Below are positions 50,115 through 58,970 of a stretch of 64,000 bases of DNA, one piece after another. How positions within the stretch are numbered: the first letter of the stretch is position 1; each line of letters starts with the position of its first letter. The translations under genes were made by a program, and so were the position numbers. This DNA is from Haliea sp040221975. Its GTDB lineage: Bacteria; Pseudomonadota; Gammaproteobacteria; Pseudomonadales; Halieaceae. Location of the stretch: contig JAVJWR010000007.1 in assembly GCA_040221975.1 (NCBI GenBank), forward strand, positions 62,001-126,000, read 5' to 3'. Under the pieces are notes generated by a model, which had not been told where the DNA came from, made no database searches, and saw only the letters and a list, made by a program, of their open reading frames with translations.

Positions 50115-51347
50115 TCACAGACGGATGCTGGTCATGTCGATGCCGTAGGCGTCAGCCTCCAGCGCCTGGATAATATCCAGTGGCCGGCCGCTGGCATCCT
50201 CGGTCTCGTGCAGCAAGTCAACGGTTCGCATGCTGGTCAGCGGCTGCTTGTCCGCATCCAGCAGGACCATGACCCTGGGGCGGAGGCGTCGGGTTCTGTA
50301 CTCCGCGACCACCACCGCCACTTCACCGGATGACAGCTCCACCAGGGTACCCGCCGGGTATATTCCCACCGCCTGAATGAATTCCTCCACCAGCTCGGCC
50401 TGAAAATCCAGGTCCTTGGCGTTATAGAGCATCTTGATCGCCGTACAGGGAGAGATTGCCCGTGCGTAGGGCCGGTGGCTGGTGATGGCATCATAACAAT
50501 CCACTATCGCCGCAATCCTGGCAAAAATCGGAATCTCGTCACCGCGCAGGCCCTGGGGATAGCCAGAGCCGTTGTGGCGCTCGTGGTGGTGTGTGACCAT
50601 GGCAATCACATCGGTATTCATGAGTCCGGTCGCACCGATCATTTCCACGCCATGAATAACGTGGTTGCGCACCTGCTGGAGTTCCTCCGGGGTCAGCTGG
50701 CGCTCGGCACCCAACAGCTCGGGATCCACGCGCAACTTGCCGACATCGAACAACAGGCCACCTATCGCCAGCGAGCGCAGGTCGGAGCGCGGCAACCCCA
50801 GCTGACGGCCCAGGGCCACCGCCCAGACAGAGGCACCCAGGGAATGCTGGTAGGTATAGTGATCCTGCTGCTTCAGGCGCGCGAGCCAGATACAGGCGTC
50901 CGGGTTGCGGGAGATACTGTCAATCATGGGTTCAACCGAGCGCTTCACCCGCACTACATCCAGGGCAGCACCACCCGCGGCCTGCTGGAAGATCTCCTCT
51001 ATGCCCGACGACAGTTCCGCGACCGCGGTTTCAGCGCGGGGGAACTCCTCTGCCCAGTCGGCGCTGTCCGTATAGGTCTTGAGTTGGCGCGTGGGAAACA
51101 TCGTCTGCCTGGGAATGCGCGGCCGCTGGGTACGGACCTTGCGCCTCAGGGCATGCTCCTGCTGCGAGCTCTTTTCGGTATCGATAAAGACAAACTGGCA
51201 GAACCTGCGCAGGGTGCCAAGATCTTCTGCGGTCTCGATGCGAAACCCCTGCAGTAGAAAAGGTGTTTCCAACCACGGCCTGTCCAGGCCCGAAACATAC
51301 ATGCCCAGCTCAAGATCCGAGGTATTAATCTTGACTATCTCAATCAT
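50115..51347 (-). CDS. HD-GYP domain protein with DUF3391-type N terminus
   Basis: A 410-residue protein with an N-terminal DUF3391 region (residues 1-100; IEIVKINTSDLELGMYVSGLDRPW, cited in part) and an HD-GYP domain (about 155-345). HHHERHNGSGYPQGL carries the GYP motif and downstream histidines, and QHSLGASVWAVALG is present, but the HD motif reads LLFDVGKL with Phe in place of the usual His. Its phosphodiesterase activity may therefore be altered or lost. It is the first gene of the set with the EAL and glycosyltransferase-like proteins. GGTGAT precedes the ATG. Confidence 0.9.
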   Translation of the reverse strand: MIEIVKINTSDLELGMYVSGLDRPWLETPFLLQGFRIETAEDLGTLRRFCQFVFIDTEKSSQQEHALRRKVRTQRPRIPRQTMFPTRQLKTYTDSADWAEEFPRAETAVAELSSGIEEIFQQAAGGAALDVVRVKRSVEPMIDSISRNPDACIWLARLKQQDHYTYQHSLGASVWAVALGRQLGLPRSDLRSLAIGGLLFDVGKLRVDPELLGAERQLTPEELQQVRNHVIHGVEMIGATGLMNTDVIAMVTHHHERHNGSGYPQGLRGDEIPIFARIAAIVDCYDAITSHRPYARAISPCTAIKMLYNAKDLDFQAELVEEFIQAVGIYPAGTLVELSSGEVAVVVAEYRTRRLRPRVMVLLDADKQPLTSMRTVDLLHETEDASGRPLDIIQALEADAYGIDMTSIRL

Positions 51348-51440
51348 GCTATCACCAGGTCTGCGCCGTTTTGCAAGCTACCGCCAAGCATCTGTTCATG
51401 AATTTGGTTGCCGGATGATATCGCGTTCGGGAGTTCGCCG

Positions 51441-52403
51441 CTAATTCGCCCAGCCCAGCTCGCGCGCCTGCAGCACCAGACCGGGCGCTTCGCCAGTTTC
51501 CGCCAGCGAACGCAGCCAGGGGAGGAGGCGCGGCAGCAACGCGGGAGTGCTGTGCAGCAGGGGAACCGCGAGCAACAGACTGTCCCCCGCGCGGTTGAGG
51601 CGAATGCCGTGTTCGGGCCGGTGCGGGGTGGCGCTGATGGCCAGGGCGCTCCAGTCGGGTACTACGCCCTGCCGCAGCTGGCTGCGCAAATCAGCGATCA
51701 GCAACTGCAGCTCCGAGAACAGTTGCTGACACAAAGAGCGATACTGCGCGAGATTTCCCGCACCGCCCCCACCTGCCGGAAACTCTATTTGCAACCCACG
51801 CTGCTCGCACACGGGCCCCGAGCGGGAAAAACTCCAGCTTGGCGGTATGCCGGAAGGGCTCTCGAGAATGGGCCCGGGCGCACGCTCGACCTCGGCAGCC
51901 AACAGCTGCAGACAGTCCTCCTGCTCGCAAAAGGCTTGCAGAATGGCCTGTTCCAGCGCCTGCTGCTGGTCTCCGCGCGGATGACTGATAACCGTGCTGC
52001 GCCCTGCCACCAGAATACCCGCATGCGCAAGCAGCTCGGGCAACAGCACAACCGGGGCCCCCTGCTCGATCCGGTCGTGCAACTCCAGCAGTTGGCCAGC
52101 GTAGACTTCCACCGCCCGGGCCCAGCCGAGCAGGCGTTCGCGCTCCATGCTCTGCGCGGACTGGTTGCGTGCCAGCCCGGCTTCAGCGAGATGGACCTCC
52201 GCCATCTGCAGCAGGGCGGCGCGCGCAAAGCGACTGCGACTGGCGGGCTCGGCCCCCTCCAGGCTAGCCACCAGGCGCTGGAACCGCGACGGGTCCACGG
52301 CAGCTGCCTGACCTGGTAACAGCAGGGTGAACAGCACGAGGGCCTTAACCAGCGTGCTCAGCGCAACCGCTTTCGCGACCGCATGCGGTCCGCTGCCATG
52401 CAT
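51441..52403 (-). CDS. Hypothetical exported protein, 320 residues
   Basis: A protein with an N-terminal signal peptide (VAKAVALSTLVKALVLFTLLLPGQAAA, cited in part) and a mainly helical mature part (RFARAALLQMAEVHLAEAG ... LLELHDRIEQG), ending with an Arg/Leu-rich segment. Four cysteines could form disulfides. ATG 52403 is chosen because it gives the signal peptide with GGGGAAG upstream; the longer frame lies under the divergent PQQ dehydrogenase leader. Family unknown. It lies 93 bases upstream of the HD-GYP gene on the same strand. Confidence 0.6.
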   Translation of the reverse strand: MHGSGPHAVAKAVALSTLVKALVLFTLLLPGQAAAVDPSRFQRLVASLEGAEPASRSRFARAALLQMAEVHLAEAGLARNQSAQSMERERLLGWARAVEVYAGQLLELHDRIEQGAPVVLLPELLAHAGILVAGRSTVISHPRGDQQQALEQAILQAFCEQEDCLQLLAAEVERAPGPILESPSGIPPSWSFSRSGPVCEQRGLQIEFPAGGGGAGNLAQYRSLCQQLFSELQLLIADLRSQLRQGVVPDWSALAISATPHRPEHGIRLNRAGDSLLLAVPLLHSTPALLPRLLPWLRSLAETGEAPGLVLQARELGWAN

Positions 52404-52470
52404 CAGAGTGCTTCCCCCCTGCCGCGACAATGCTCTAGACTTTAATGCTATCAATAATAAGGAACCTCCC

Positions 52471-54579
52471 ATGTACCCCAAATTGCTCCTGCCTGCGCTA
52501 CTCAGCGTCCTGCTGCTGACCGCTTGTGACCACCAAGTCGGTAGTGGCAATACCTCATCCGACACAGCAACGATGGCGCCAGCTGCCGCTGCAAGCGCAG
52601 CTGCAGATGTGGAATGGCGCCAGCACGGCGGCGATACCGCGGAAACCCGCTTCAGCACACTACAGGATATCAATAGCGGCAATGTGTCGGACCTGGGGCT
52701 GGACTGGTATTTCGATTACCCGACCCATCGCGGCATGGAAGCGACGCCACTGGTCGTCGACGGCGTCATTTATACCACAGCGTCCTGGAGCATGGTGTTT
52801 GCCCACGATGCCCGCAGCGGCGAGTTGCTCTGGTTCCACGACCCGAAGGTCCCACGTGAGTGGGCCGTGCACCTGTGCTGCGACGTGGTCAACCGGGGTG
52901 TAGCCCACGCCGACGGCAAAATCATCTCCGGCACTCTGGACGGCAGGCTGATAGCCCTTGACGCCGCCAGCGGCAAGCTGCTCTGGGAGACCCAGACCAC
53001 CGATCGCAGCCGTCCCTACTCCATCACCGGAGCCCCGCGTATTGTCAAGGGACGGGCGATCATCGGCAACGGTGGCGGTGAACTCGGTGTGCGGGGCTAT
53101 GTCTCCGCCTACGACCTGCACAGCGGCGAGCTCGTTTGGCGCTTCCACACCGTTCCCGGCAACCCGGAAGCCGGTTTCGAGAACGAGGCCATGGAGACCG
53201 CCGCCGCGACCTGGGGTGGCGGCCCCTGGTGGGAAATCGGTGGCGGCGGCACAGTCTGGGACTCCATGGCCTACGACCCCGAACTGGACCTGCTGTACAT
53301 CGGCGTTGGCAACGGTGCTCCGTGGAATCGCCAGATCCGCAGCCCCGACGGCGGCGACAATCTGTACCTGTCCTCGATTGTGGCCCTGAAGCCCGATGAT
53401 GGCAGCTATGTCTGGCACTACCAGACCACGCCAGGTGACAGCTGGGACTATACCGCCACCCAGCACATGATCCTGGCCGACATTGAGTTCGAAGGGCGCC
53501 AGCGCAAGGTGATCATGCAGGCGCCGAAGAACGGTTTCTTCTACGTTCTGGATCGGAGCGATGGGGAACTGCTGTCCGCGGAACCCTACGCCGGGGTCAC
53601 CTGGGCTACCCATGTCGACATGAAAACCGGCAGGCCGGTGGAGAATACGGCGGCGCGCTACGAGGAAGGCGACACTGGCCTGCATCTGCCGGGGCCGATC
53701 GGCGGCCACAACTGGCATCCAATGAGCTATAGCCCGGACACCGGCCTGGTCTACATCCCAAAGCAGGATGTGCCCTATGTCTTCGCCGGGGATACGGAGT
53801 TCGAGTACCGGCCGGGCTACTGGAATACCGGCACCGATGCCCTGCCCGCGGCCATGCCCGATGATCCGGAGACCAAGGCCGCGATCCTGGACCTGGTCAA
53901 GGGCGCAATCGTTGCCTGGGATCCGGTGGCCGCGGAGCCCCGCTGGGAAGTCCAGCATGTGGGCCCCTGGAACGGCGGCATGCTGTCCACTGCCGGCAAC
54001 CTGCTGTTCCAGGGCAACTCCGAGGGCCATTTTGTCGCTTACCGCGCTGACAGCGGCGAGGAACTGTGGCGCTTCGATGCCCAGACCGGGGTAGTCGCTG
54101 CTCCAGTCACCTATCGCCTGGACGGAGAACAGTATGTCGCCGTGGTTGCAGGCTGGGGCGGTGCCCTCGCCCTGGTGGGCGGCGAGGCCCTCAAAGCCGG
54201 ACCGATTCCCAACCGGAGCCGGCTGCTGGTGTTCAGGTTGGGCGCTGACCGTCAACTGCCCGGGACCACCGTGGCAGCCGACCTGGTGTTCGACCCGCCG
54301 GAACTCACCGCCAGCAGCGAAGATATCCTCGACGGCCAGCGCAACTACCTGGCCTTCTGTGTATTCTGCCACGGTGATGGTGCGGTCAGCGGCGGCGCCA
54401 CGCCTGACCTGCGCGCCATGACTGCGGAGACACATGCGCGCTGGGACAGCATTGTTCGCGGTGGCGCCCACTGGCAGAACGGCATGGTGGGGTTTGCCGG
54501 CGTACTCAGCGAGCAGCAGTCCGAAAACATTCGCCAGTACCTGATAGAGCGCGCCCAGGTCGCCAGGGACAGCCCCTGA
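52471..54579 (+). CDS. PQQ-dependent quinohemoprotein alcohol dehydrogenase, lipoprotein type
   Basis: A 702-residue type II alcohol dehydrogenase: an eight-bladed propeller (about 45-600) with the vicinal-cysteine ring in HLCCDVVNRG, the substrate-side EWRQHGGDTAETRFS opening, the catalytic aspartate region TTPGDSWDYTAT, and tryptophan-docking motifs; then a cytochrome c domain with CVFCHGDG (about 638). It oxidises a primary or secondary alcohol and passes electrons through haem. The N terminus has a lipobox LLTAC (Cys17), so it should be a membrane-attached lipoprotein, unlike most soluble periplasmic relatives. AAGGAACC precedes ATG 52471. A PQQ synthesis cluster is not in the window. Confidence 0.92.
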   Translation: MYPKLLLPALLSVLLLTACDHQVGSGNTSSDTATMAPAAAASAAADVEWRQHGGDTAETRFSTLQDINSGNVSDLGLDWYFDYPTHRGMEATPLVVDGVIYTTASWSMVFAHDARSGELLWFHDPKVPREWAVHLCCDVVNRGVAHADGKIISGTLDGRLIALDAASGKLLWETQTTDRSRPYSITGAPRIVKGRAIIGNGGGELGVRGYVSAYDLHSGELVWRFHTVPGNPEAGFENEAMETAAATWGGGPWWEIGGGGTVWDSMAYDPELDLLYIGVGNGAPWNRQIRSPDGGDNLYLSSIVALKPDDGSYVWHYQTTPGDSWDYTATQHMILADIEFEGRQRKVIMQAPKNGFFYVLDRSDGELLSAEPYAGVTWATHVDMKTGRPVENTAARYEEGDTGLHLPGPIGGHNWHPMSYSPDTGLVYIPKQDVPYVFAGDTEFEYRPGYWNTGTDALPAAMPDDPETKAAILDLVKGAIVAWDPVAAEPRWEVQHVGPWNGGMLSTAGNLLFQGNSEGHFVAYRADSGEELWRFDAQTGVVAAPVTYRLDGEQYVAVVAGWGGALALVGGEALKAGPIPNRSRLLVFRLGADRQLPGTTVAADLVFDPPELTASSEDILDGQRNYLAFCVFCHGDGAVSGGATPDLRAMTAETHARWDSIVRGGAHWQNGMVGFAGVLSEQQSENIRQYLIERAQVARDSP

Positions 54580-54583
54580 CGCC

Positions 54584-57500
54584 CTAACCGAACAGCTCCG
54601 GGCGCTCGCGCAGCCATACCGTCACCGCCGCCAACGGCATCGGGCGGGCAATGAGATACCCCTGGAAGACCTCACAGCCGTGGCCCTTCAGGTAGGCATA
54701 CTGGGCGGAGGTCTCGACGCCCTCTGCCACCACCTGCAGACCCAGCTCCCGCGCCATGGCAATGACACCCTTGCATACTGCGGCGTCCTTGGCGTTGTCG
54801 ATGACACCGCGAACAAAGCTGCCATCGATCTTGATCTTGTGCACGGGTAGCGTGCGGATGTAGCTGAGACTGGAAAACCCGGTGCCGAAGTCATCTATCA
54901 CCGTGCCCACACCCAGCGCCGTCAGCGCCTCCAGGATCGCAATTGCACCATCCGTGTCCCGCATCAACACACCCTCGGTCAGTTCCAGTTCCAGATACCG
55001 CGGGCCGAGGCCGGTCTGGCGCAGGACCGAGTCGAGGATGGGCAGGAAACTCTCGCGATGGAACTGCATCGGCGACACATTTACCGCCAGCTTGCCCTGC
55101 AACAGCCCCTGCTGCAGCAGGGTTCCCGCATCCCGGCAGGCGCGCTCCAGCACCCAGCGGCTGAGCTGTATGATCTGGCCAGTTTCCTCCGCAAGGGGAA
55201 TGAAAACCGACGGCGATACAGCGCCTTCACCAGGCCGGTTCCAGCGCAGCAGTGCCTCCAGCCCCTCGAGACAGCCCGAGCCGTTCAACAGTGGCTGGTA
55301 ATGGACCTCCAACCGATCATTGTCCATGGCCTCCTGCAATTCGTTGCGCATGGTCAGCCGCTCGGAAAGCCGCTGATCCATATCACCGGTGAACAGTTGA
55401 TAGGTATTGCGGCCCGCCTGCTTGGCCTGGTACATGGCGATGTCCGCCTGTTGCACCAGTTTTTCCGGGTCCCGCATGTCAGCAGTAATCACTGCTATTC
55501 CTATGCTTGCGGAGATGTGCAACTCCTGTCCTGCAACCCGGTGCGGGCGGGCCAGCTCAGCCAGCAGGCGCTCGGCGACCTCCTGCGCTTCATTGCCGGT
55601 TTTGAGATCCGGCAGCAGCAATACAAACTCATCGCCCCCCAGCCTTGCCAGGGTGTCACTCGGGCGCAGGGTAGCACTCAGGCGACCGGTGACGCTCACC
55701 AGCAGCTCATCGCCGACCTTGTGGCCCAGGGTGTCGTTGATCGGCTTGAATTCATCAAGATCTATGAACAGCACCGCGAGCAGGTTGCACCGCCGGCGAG
55801 CAAGGGAGAAGTCATGTTCGAGCCGATCGTTGAACAACGCGCGGTTGCCCAGGCCGGTGAGGGCATCGTGGGTCGCCTGGTAGGCGAGCCGGCTCTCCTG
55901 CTCCTTGCGCTCCGAGATATCGTTGAGGATCCCGACAAAGTGGGTCAACTCCTGGCTGGCGTCAAACACCGGAGAGAAAGACAGCTGATTCCAGAACGGA
56001 GAGCCATCGCGGCGCTGGTTGCGCAGAGTCAGGGTCAGGCTGTTGCCGGTCTCCAGGGCAAGGGTGATTGCGTTCCGATCTTCCTGACTGACATATTCAC
56101 CCGTCAGGAAGACGGTACCATCGCTGCCCAGAGCGGCGTCCGCCGGATACCCAAGAACCCTGGTAAAGGCCGGATTTACATACACTACCGGATAGCCTCT
56201 GCGGCGCGCATCAACCACAATGACTGCATTGCTGCTGGCCTCAAGGCTGCGTTCGAGGACCCGCAAACGCTCCTCGTCCGCCGCTCTCTGGGTGGTATCC
56301 TTGGCGATACCAAAAACCCCCTCGACCCGGCCATCGACCACGATTGGCAACAGCGACACATCGAAGTACCTCGCCTCATCCTGGTCCTGGGGGCTGAAGG
56401 CGATGGCGAGGGCCTGCGGCCGCCCATCGAGAGCGTGGCGGAAAGCCGCCAGGGACTTCCTGCTGTCCGCTTCCGACACCGACTCCGCGGACAGCACCTC
56501 CATGAATCCACGCCCCAGCATGTCGCTTTCGGCCACTCCCAGGACGGCCTGGGTCAATGGATTGAGGCTGGCATAGGTGCCATCCGTGTTGAGCGCAAAC
56601 ACCGCATCCGGATTCTGCGAGAACAGGGACCGGAATCGCTGCTCACTGTTGCGAAGAGCGGCTGTCTGCTGGTTGAGCTGGTCAAGCAGGCCCCGCCCTA
56701 TCACCAGGTGGTAGGTCAACAGCAGGCCAAACAAACCGCCCCCCATGGGCAACAGGCCGCTCAGCGTGTTCAGCCGAGGCGCACCGGCTGAGGCGACCAG
56801 GGTCAGTCCATCCTGTCCGGGGGGCAGGCTGATTTCCGAGCTGATGTTGATGTACTGGCTTCCAGCGGCGAAGTCGGCGCCGCCGGGGCGGGCAATCGTG
56901 GCATCACCGCGTACGATCGCGAGCGCAAACTCACCTGCATCCTGCTGCAACTCCAGATCGGCCAGAATCGTGAAATCGACCACGGTGATCAGCCGCTGTT
57001 TGGCCCCTGTACCCGGACTGACCCCCAGCAGAGCGAGCTGCGGGTGATCGGAATCCGGGAACTCCCAGGCTACCGGCTCGCCCGACTTTCGGAATTCCTC
57101 CAGCCAGGCAGCTACCAGAGGACGCTGCAGGGCATTTCCCAGCCAGCGCTGAGTACCGGTGTCGCGGGAGCGACTCCAGCTGTCGCCGCTCTCATCAAGG
57201 AACAGGAATCCACGCAGATTGGGAATATCGCGGAAATAGCTGCCAATATCCTGCTCCGCGAGGGGCCCTGAGGGCAGCTCTCCCACTGTTTCCCAGCGAC
57301 CGGACATGCGCTGCATCAGCTTTGTTTGCGACTCCAGCTCATGCATTAGCGCCAGGGAGTAGTTGCCAAGTGCGGCATCCGCGGCCTGTAGCCTCTCGTC
57401 GTGTTGCACCCAGCTGCCCAGAAACCACCAGCTCATGCTGAATATTGCCCCCATCAGGGCCATCGCCACGGCATTGCGCCGCAGACGCACAACCGGGCGC

Positions 57501-58120
57501 AGTGGATAATTGGCGATCACCAGCGTGCCGCTGGCAAGCACCACGCAAAAAAGCGCACCCAGGGGCATGAACTGGGAGCTCGCGAGTGCCACCCAACGCC
57601 TCGCAGGATCCAGGTACGCCGCCGCCAGGGCTGCCCCAGTCAGCAGGGCGAAAATGGCGGTTATATTCCACAACAATCTCTGCCGAGGAGTGTGCATTCC
57701 CGCCAGGCAACTTATTGCCACCATCATTATCATCGCCGAGGGCACACTGGGCAGGCGGGCATGCCCCGTCAGCAGCGATTGATTGTCCGTGGCATCCAGC
57801 AGGTTGTGGCCAAGATTGTAACCTGCGAACAGCAACATCATGCCCCCGGCAATCTGCCGACCGCGGCGACTGTCGAGCATTGCGGCGGTCATGCAGGCTC
57901 CGGTGAGGGAGATGGCGATGGTGCCTTCGAAGCGCAGCGTCAGCCAGGGTGGTATCTCGAAATGGGAGAACAACTCCAGGACCAGCCCGCCCAGGCCCAT
58001 CAGCAGGCTGCAGATAAGCAGGATAACCACTGCCGCCTGCAGGGAGAGATCGCGGCTGTCACCTGGCGCTATAGCTGGCTGCCCCATCCCGCGCTCTGCT
58101 CCCGGGTTTGTCCGCACCAT
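54584..58120 (-). CDS. Seven-helix sensory GGDEF-EAL protein with extracytoplasmic and PAS domains
   Basis: An 1178-residue membrane protein. About seven N-terminal helices (residues 30-235) are followed by an extracytoplasmic CHASE-like region (about 240-435), another helix (LLPMGGGLFGLLLTYHLV), two PAS domains (about 490-740), a GGDEF domain with intact RLGGDEFVLLL and an EAL domain with intact residues (EALLRW, VAVNVSPMQ, ELELTEGVL, IDDFGTGFSSL, KIKIDGSF, VAEGVET, FQGYLIARP). It may make and break cyclic-di-GMP in response to envelope and cytoplasmic signals. The start used is ATG 58120; GTG at 58126 is possible. It ends 4 bases from the convergent PQQ gene and starts 27 bases after arfB. 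Confidence 0.92.
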   Translation of the reverse strand: MVRTNPGAERGMGQPAIAPGDSRDLSLQAAVVILLICSLLMGLGGLVLELFSHFEIPPWLTLRFEGTIAISLTGACMTAAMLDSRRGRQIAGGMMLLFAGYNLGHNLLDATDNQSLLTGHARLPSVPSAMIMMVAISCLAGMHTPRQRLLWNITAIFALLTGAALAAAYLDPARRWVALASSQFMPLGALFCVVLASGTLVIANYPLRPVVRLRRNAVAMALMGAIFSMSWWFLGSWVQHDERLQAADAALGNYSLALMHELESQTKLMQRMSGRWETVGELPSGPLAEQDIGSYFRDIPNLRGFLFLDESGDSWSRSRDTGTQRWLGNALQRPLVAAWLEEFRKSGEPVAWEFPDSDHPQLALLGVSPGTGAKQRLITVVDFTILADLELQQDAGEFALAIVRGDATIARPGGADFAAGSQYINISSEISLPPGQDGLTLVASAGAPRLNTLSGLLPMGGGLFGLLLTYHLVIGRGLLDQLNQQTAALRNSEQRFRSLFSQNPDAVFALNTDGTYASLNPLTQAVLGVAESDMLGRGFMEVLSAESVSEADSRKSLAAFRHALDGRPQALAIAFSPQDQDEARYFDVSLLPIVVDGRVEGVFGIAKDTTQRAADEERLRVLERSLEASSNAVIVVDARRRGYPVVYVNPAFTRVLGYPADAALGSDGTVFLTGEYVSQEDRNAITLALETGNSLTLTLRNQRRDGSPFWNQLSFSPVFDASQELTHFVGILNDISERKEQESRLAYQATHDALTGLGNRALFNDRLEHDFSLARRRCNLLAVLFIDLDEFKPINDTLGHKVGDELLVSVTGRLSATLRPSDTLARLGGDEFVLLLPDLKTGNEAQEVAERLLAELARPHRVAGQELHISASIGIAVITADMRDPEKLVQQADIAMYQAKQAGRNTYQLFTGDMDQRLSERLTMRNELQEAMDNDRLEVHYQPLLNGSGCLEGLEALLRWNRPGEGAVSPSVFIPLAEETGQIIQLSRWVLERACRDAGTLLQQGLLQGKLAVNVSPMQFHRESFLPILDSVLRQTGLGPRYLELELTEGVLMRDTDGAIAILEALTALGVGTVIDDFGTGFSSLSYIRTLPVHKIKIDGSFVRGVIDNAKDAAVCKGVIAMARELGLQVVAEGVETSAQYAYLKGHGCEVFQGYLIARPMPLAAVTVWLRERPELFG

Positions 58121-58147
58121 CAGCACCGCGGCGCGACGTGACTCATG

Positions 58148-58570
58148 TTAAAGCTGGTTGCCCCTGGGCTGGCGCCTGTGTGCCTTGACGCTGCTGCGCC
58201 GTGTCTTGTCTTCCAGGCGCCGGCGCCTGGAAGCCAGCGTCGGCCGCGTTGCACGCCTCTGCTTGCGCGGCCGGCAGCACGCATTGATCAGCTCCGCCAG
58301 CCGGCGCAGTGCATCTTCCCGATTCTTGACCTGGCTGCGAAATCTTTGCGCCTTGATGGTGATCACGCCTTCGGCGGAAATACGACTGTCCCGACGCGCC
58401 AGTATCGCCGCAATGCACTCTGGCGGCAACGACGATGCAGAGGAATCAAAACGCAGGTGAATCGCAGTAGATACCTTGTTGACATTCTGTCCGCCACTGC
58501 CCTGGGCGCGAATCGCCGACAGTTCGATTTGCTCCAGTGGAACAGACAGATTGGGGGAAATTTCAAGCAT
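58148..58570 (-). CDS. arfB: Alternative ribosome-rescue factor B (peptidyl-tRNA hydrolase)
   Basis: A 140-residue ArfB/YaeJ protein. The catalytic GGQ motif lies in AQGSGGQNVNKVSTA near residue 28, and the C-terminal tail is highly basic (RRLEDKTRRSSVKAHRRQ), which inserts in the mRNA channel of stalled ribosomes. It hydrolyses peptidyl-tRNA on ribosomes that lack a stop codon. Length matches Escherichia coli ArfB (140). It lies between the KaiB gene and a GGDEF-EAL gene on the same strand, 81 bases after KaiB. Confidence 0.94.
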   Translation of the reverse strand: MLEISPNLSVPLEQIELSAIRAQGSGGQNVNKVSTAIHLRFDSSASSLPPECIAAILARRDSRISAEGVITIKAQRFRSQVKNREDALRRLAELINACCRPRKQRRATRPTLASRRRRLEDKTRRSSVKAHRRQPRGNQL

Positions 58571-58651
58571 GGATCATATTACCACAAGCGAGTGTGTGTG
58601 CCGTGGGATCTCCCTCTTTACACAAAGGCCCAAAAAACCGAAAACTCCAGA

Positions 58652-58969
58652 TCACGCCCGGTCACTTTCTGGCGCAATAATCCGGATGACTTTCCGGGCA
58701 TCGCTCAAATCACCAACGAACCGAAGATTCTGCTTCGCCGACGACACAATCAGTGTGGGAGTAGAGAAGATTCCCAGTTCAAGCGCCACCGCAGGATTCT
58801 GCGTCACATCGATTATCTCCTGGATTACCTCGATTTCCTGCGGCAACAGGGCGACCAGGTTATCCAGGTTGGCGACAGCCTGCCGGGTAAAACCGCCGTC
58901 TCCCGCCACATAAAACTTAAGGATCACGGGGGGCGGTCGGTTCTGCCGGTCCTCTGTTTCCGCCACCAC
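58652..58969 (-). CDS. kaiB: KaiB-like protein
   Basis: A 105-residue KaiB homologue: VILKFYVAGDGGFTRQAVANL, EVIQEIIDVTQNPAVALELGIFSTPTLIV and LRFVGDLSDARKV (each cited in part) match the thioredoxin-like KaiB fold. The GTG start at 58969 follows the KaiC stop by one base and has GGGAGGA seven bases upstream, giving the usual length of about 102-105 residues; a longer frame inside the KaiC gene is rejected. In cyanobacteria KaiB binds phosphorylated KaiC in the circadian clock. Outside cyanobacteria KaiBC pairs exist without KaiA and may act in stress or redox timing. No kaiA is present here. Confidence 0.9.
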   Translation of the reverse strand: MVAETEDRQNRPPPVILKFYVAGDGGFTRQAVANLDNLVALLPQEIEVIQEIIDVTQNPAVALELGIFSTPTLIVSSAKQNLRFVGDLSDARKVIRIIAPESDRA

Positions 58970-58970
58970 C

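Noticed and set aside
52660..54471. 603-codon open frame on the minus strand
   Set aside because: Antisense to the PQQ dehydrogenase; no signal or domain.
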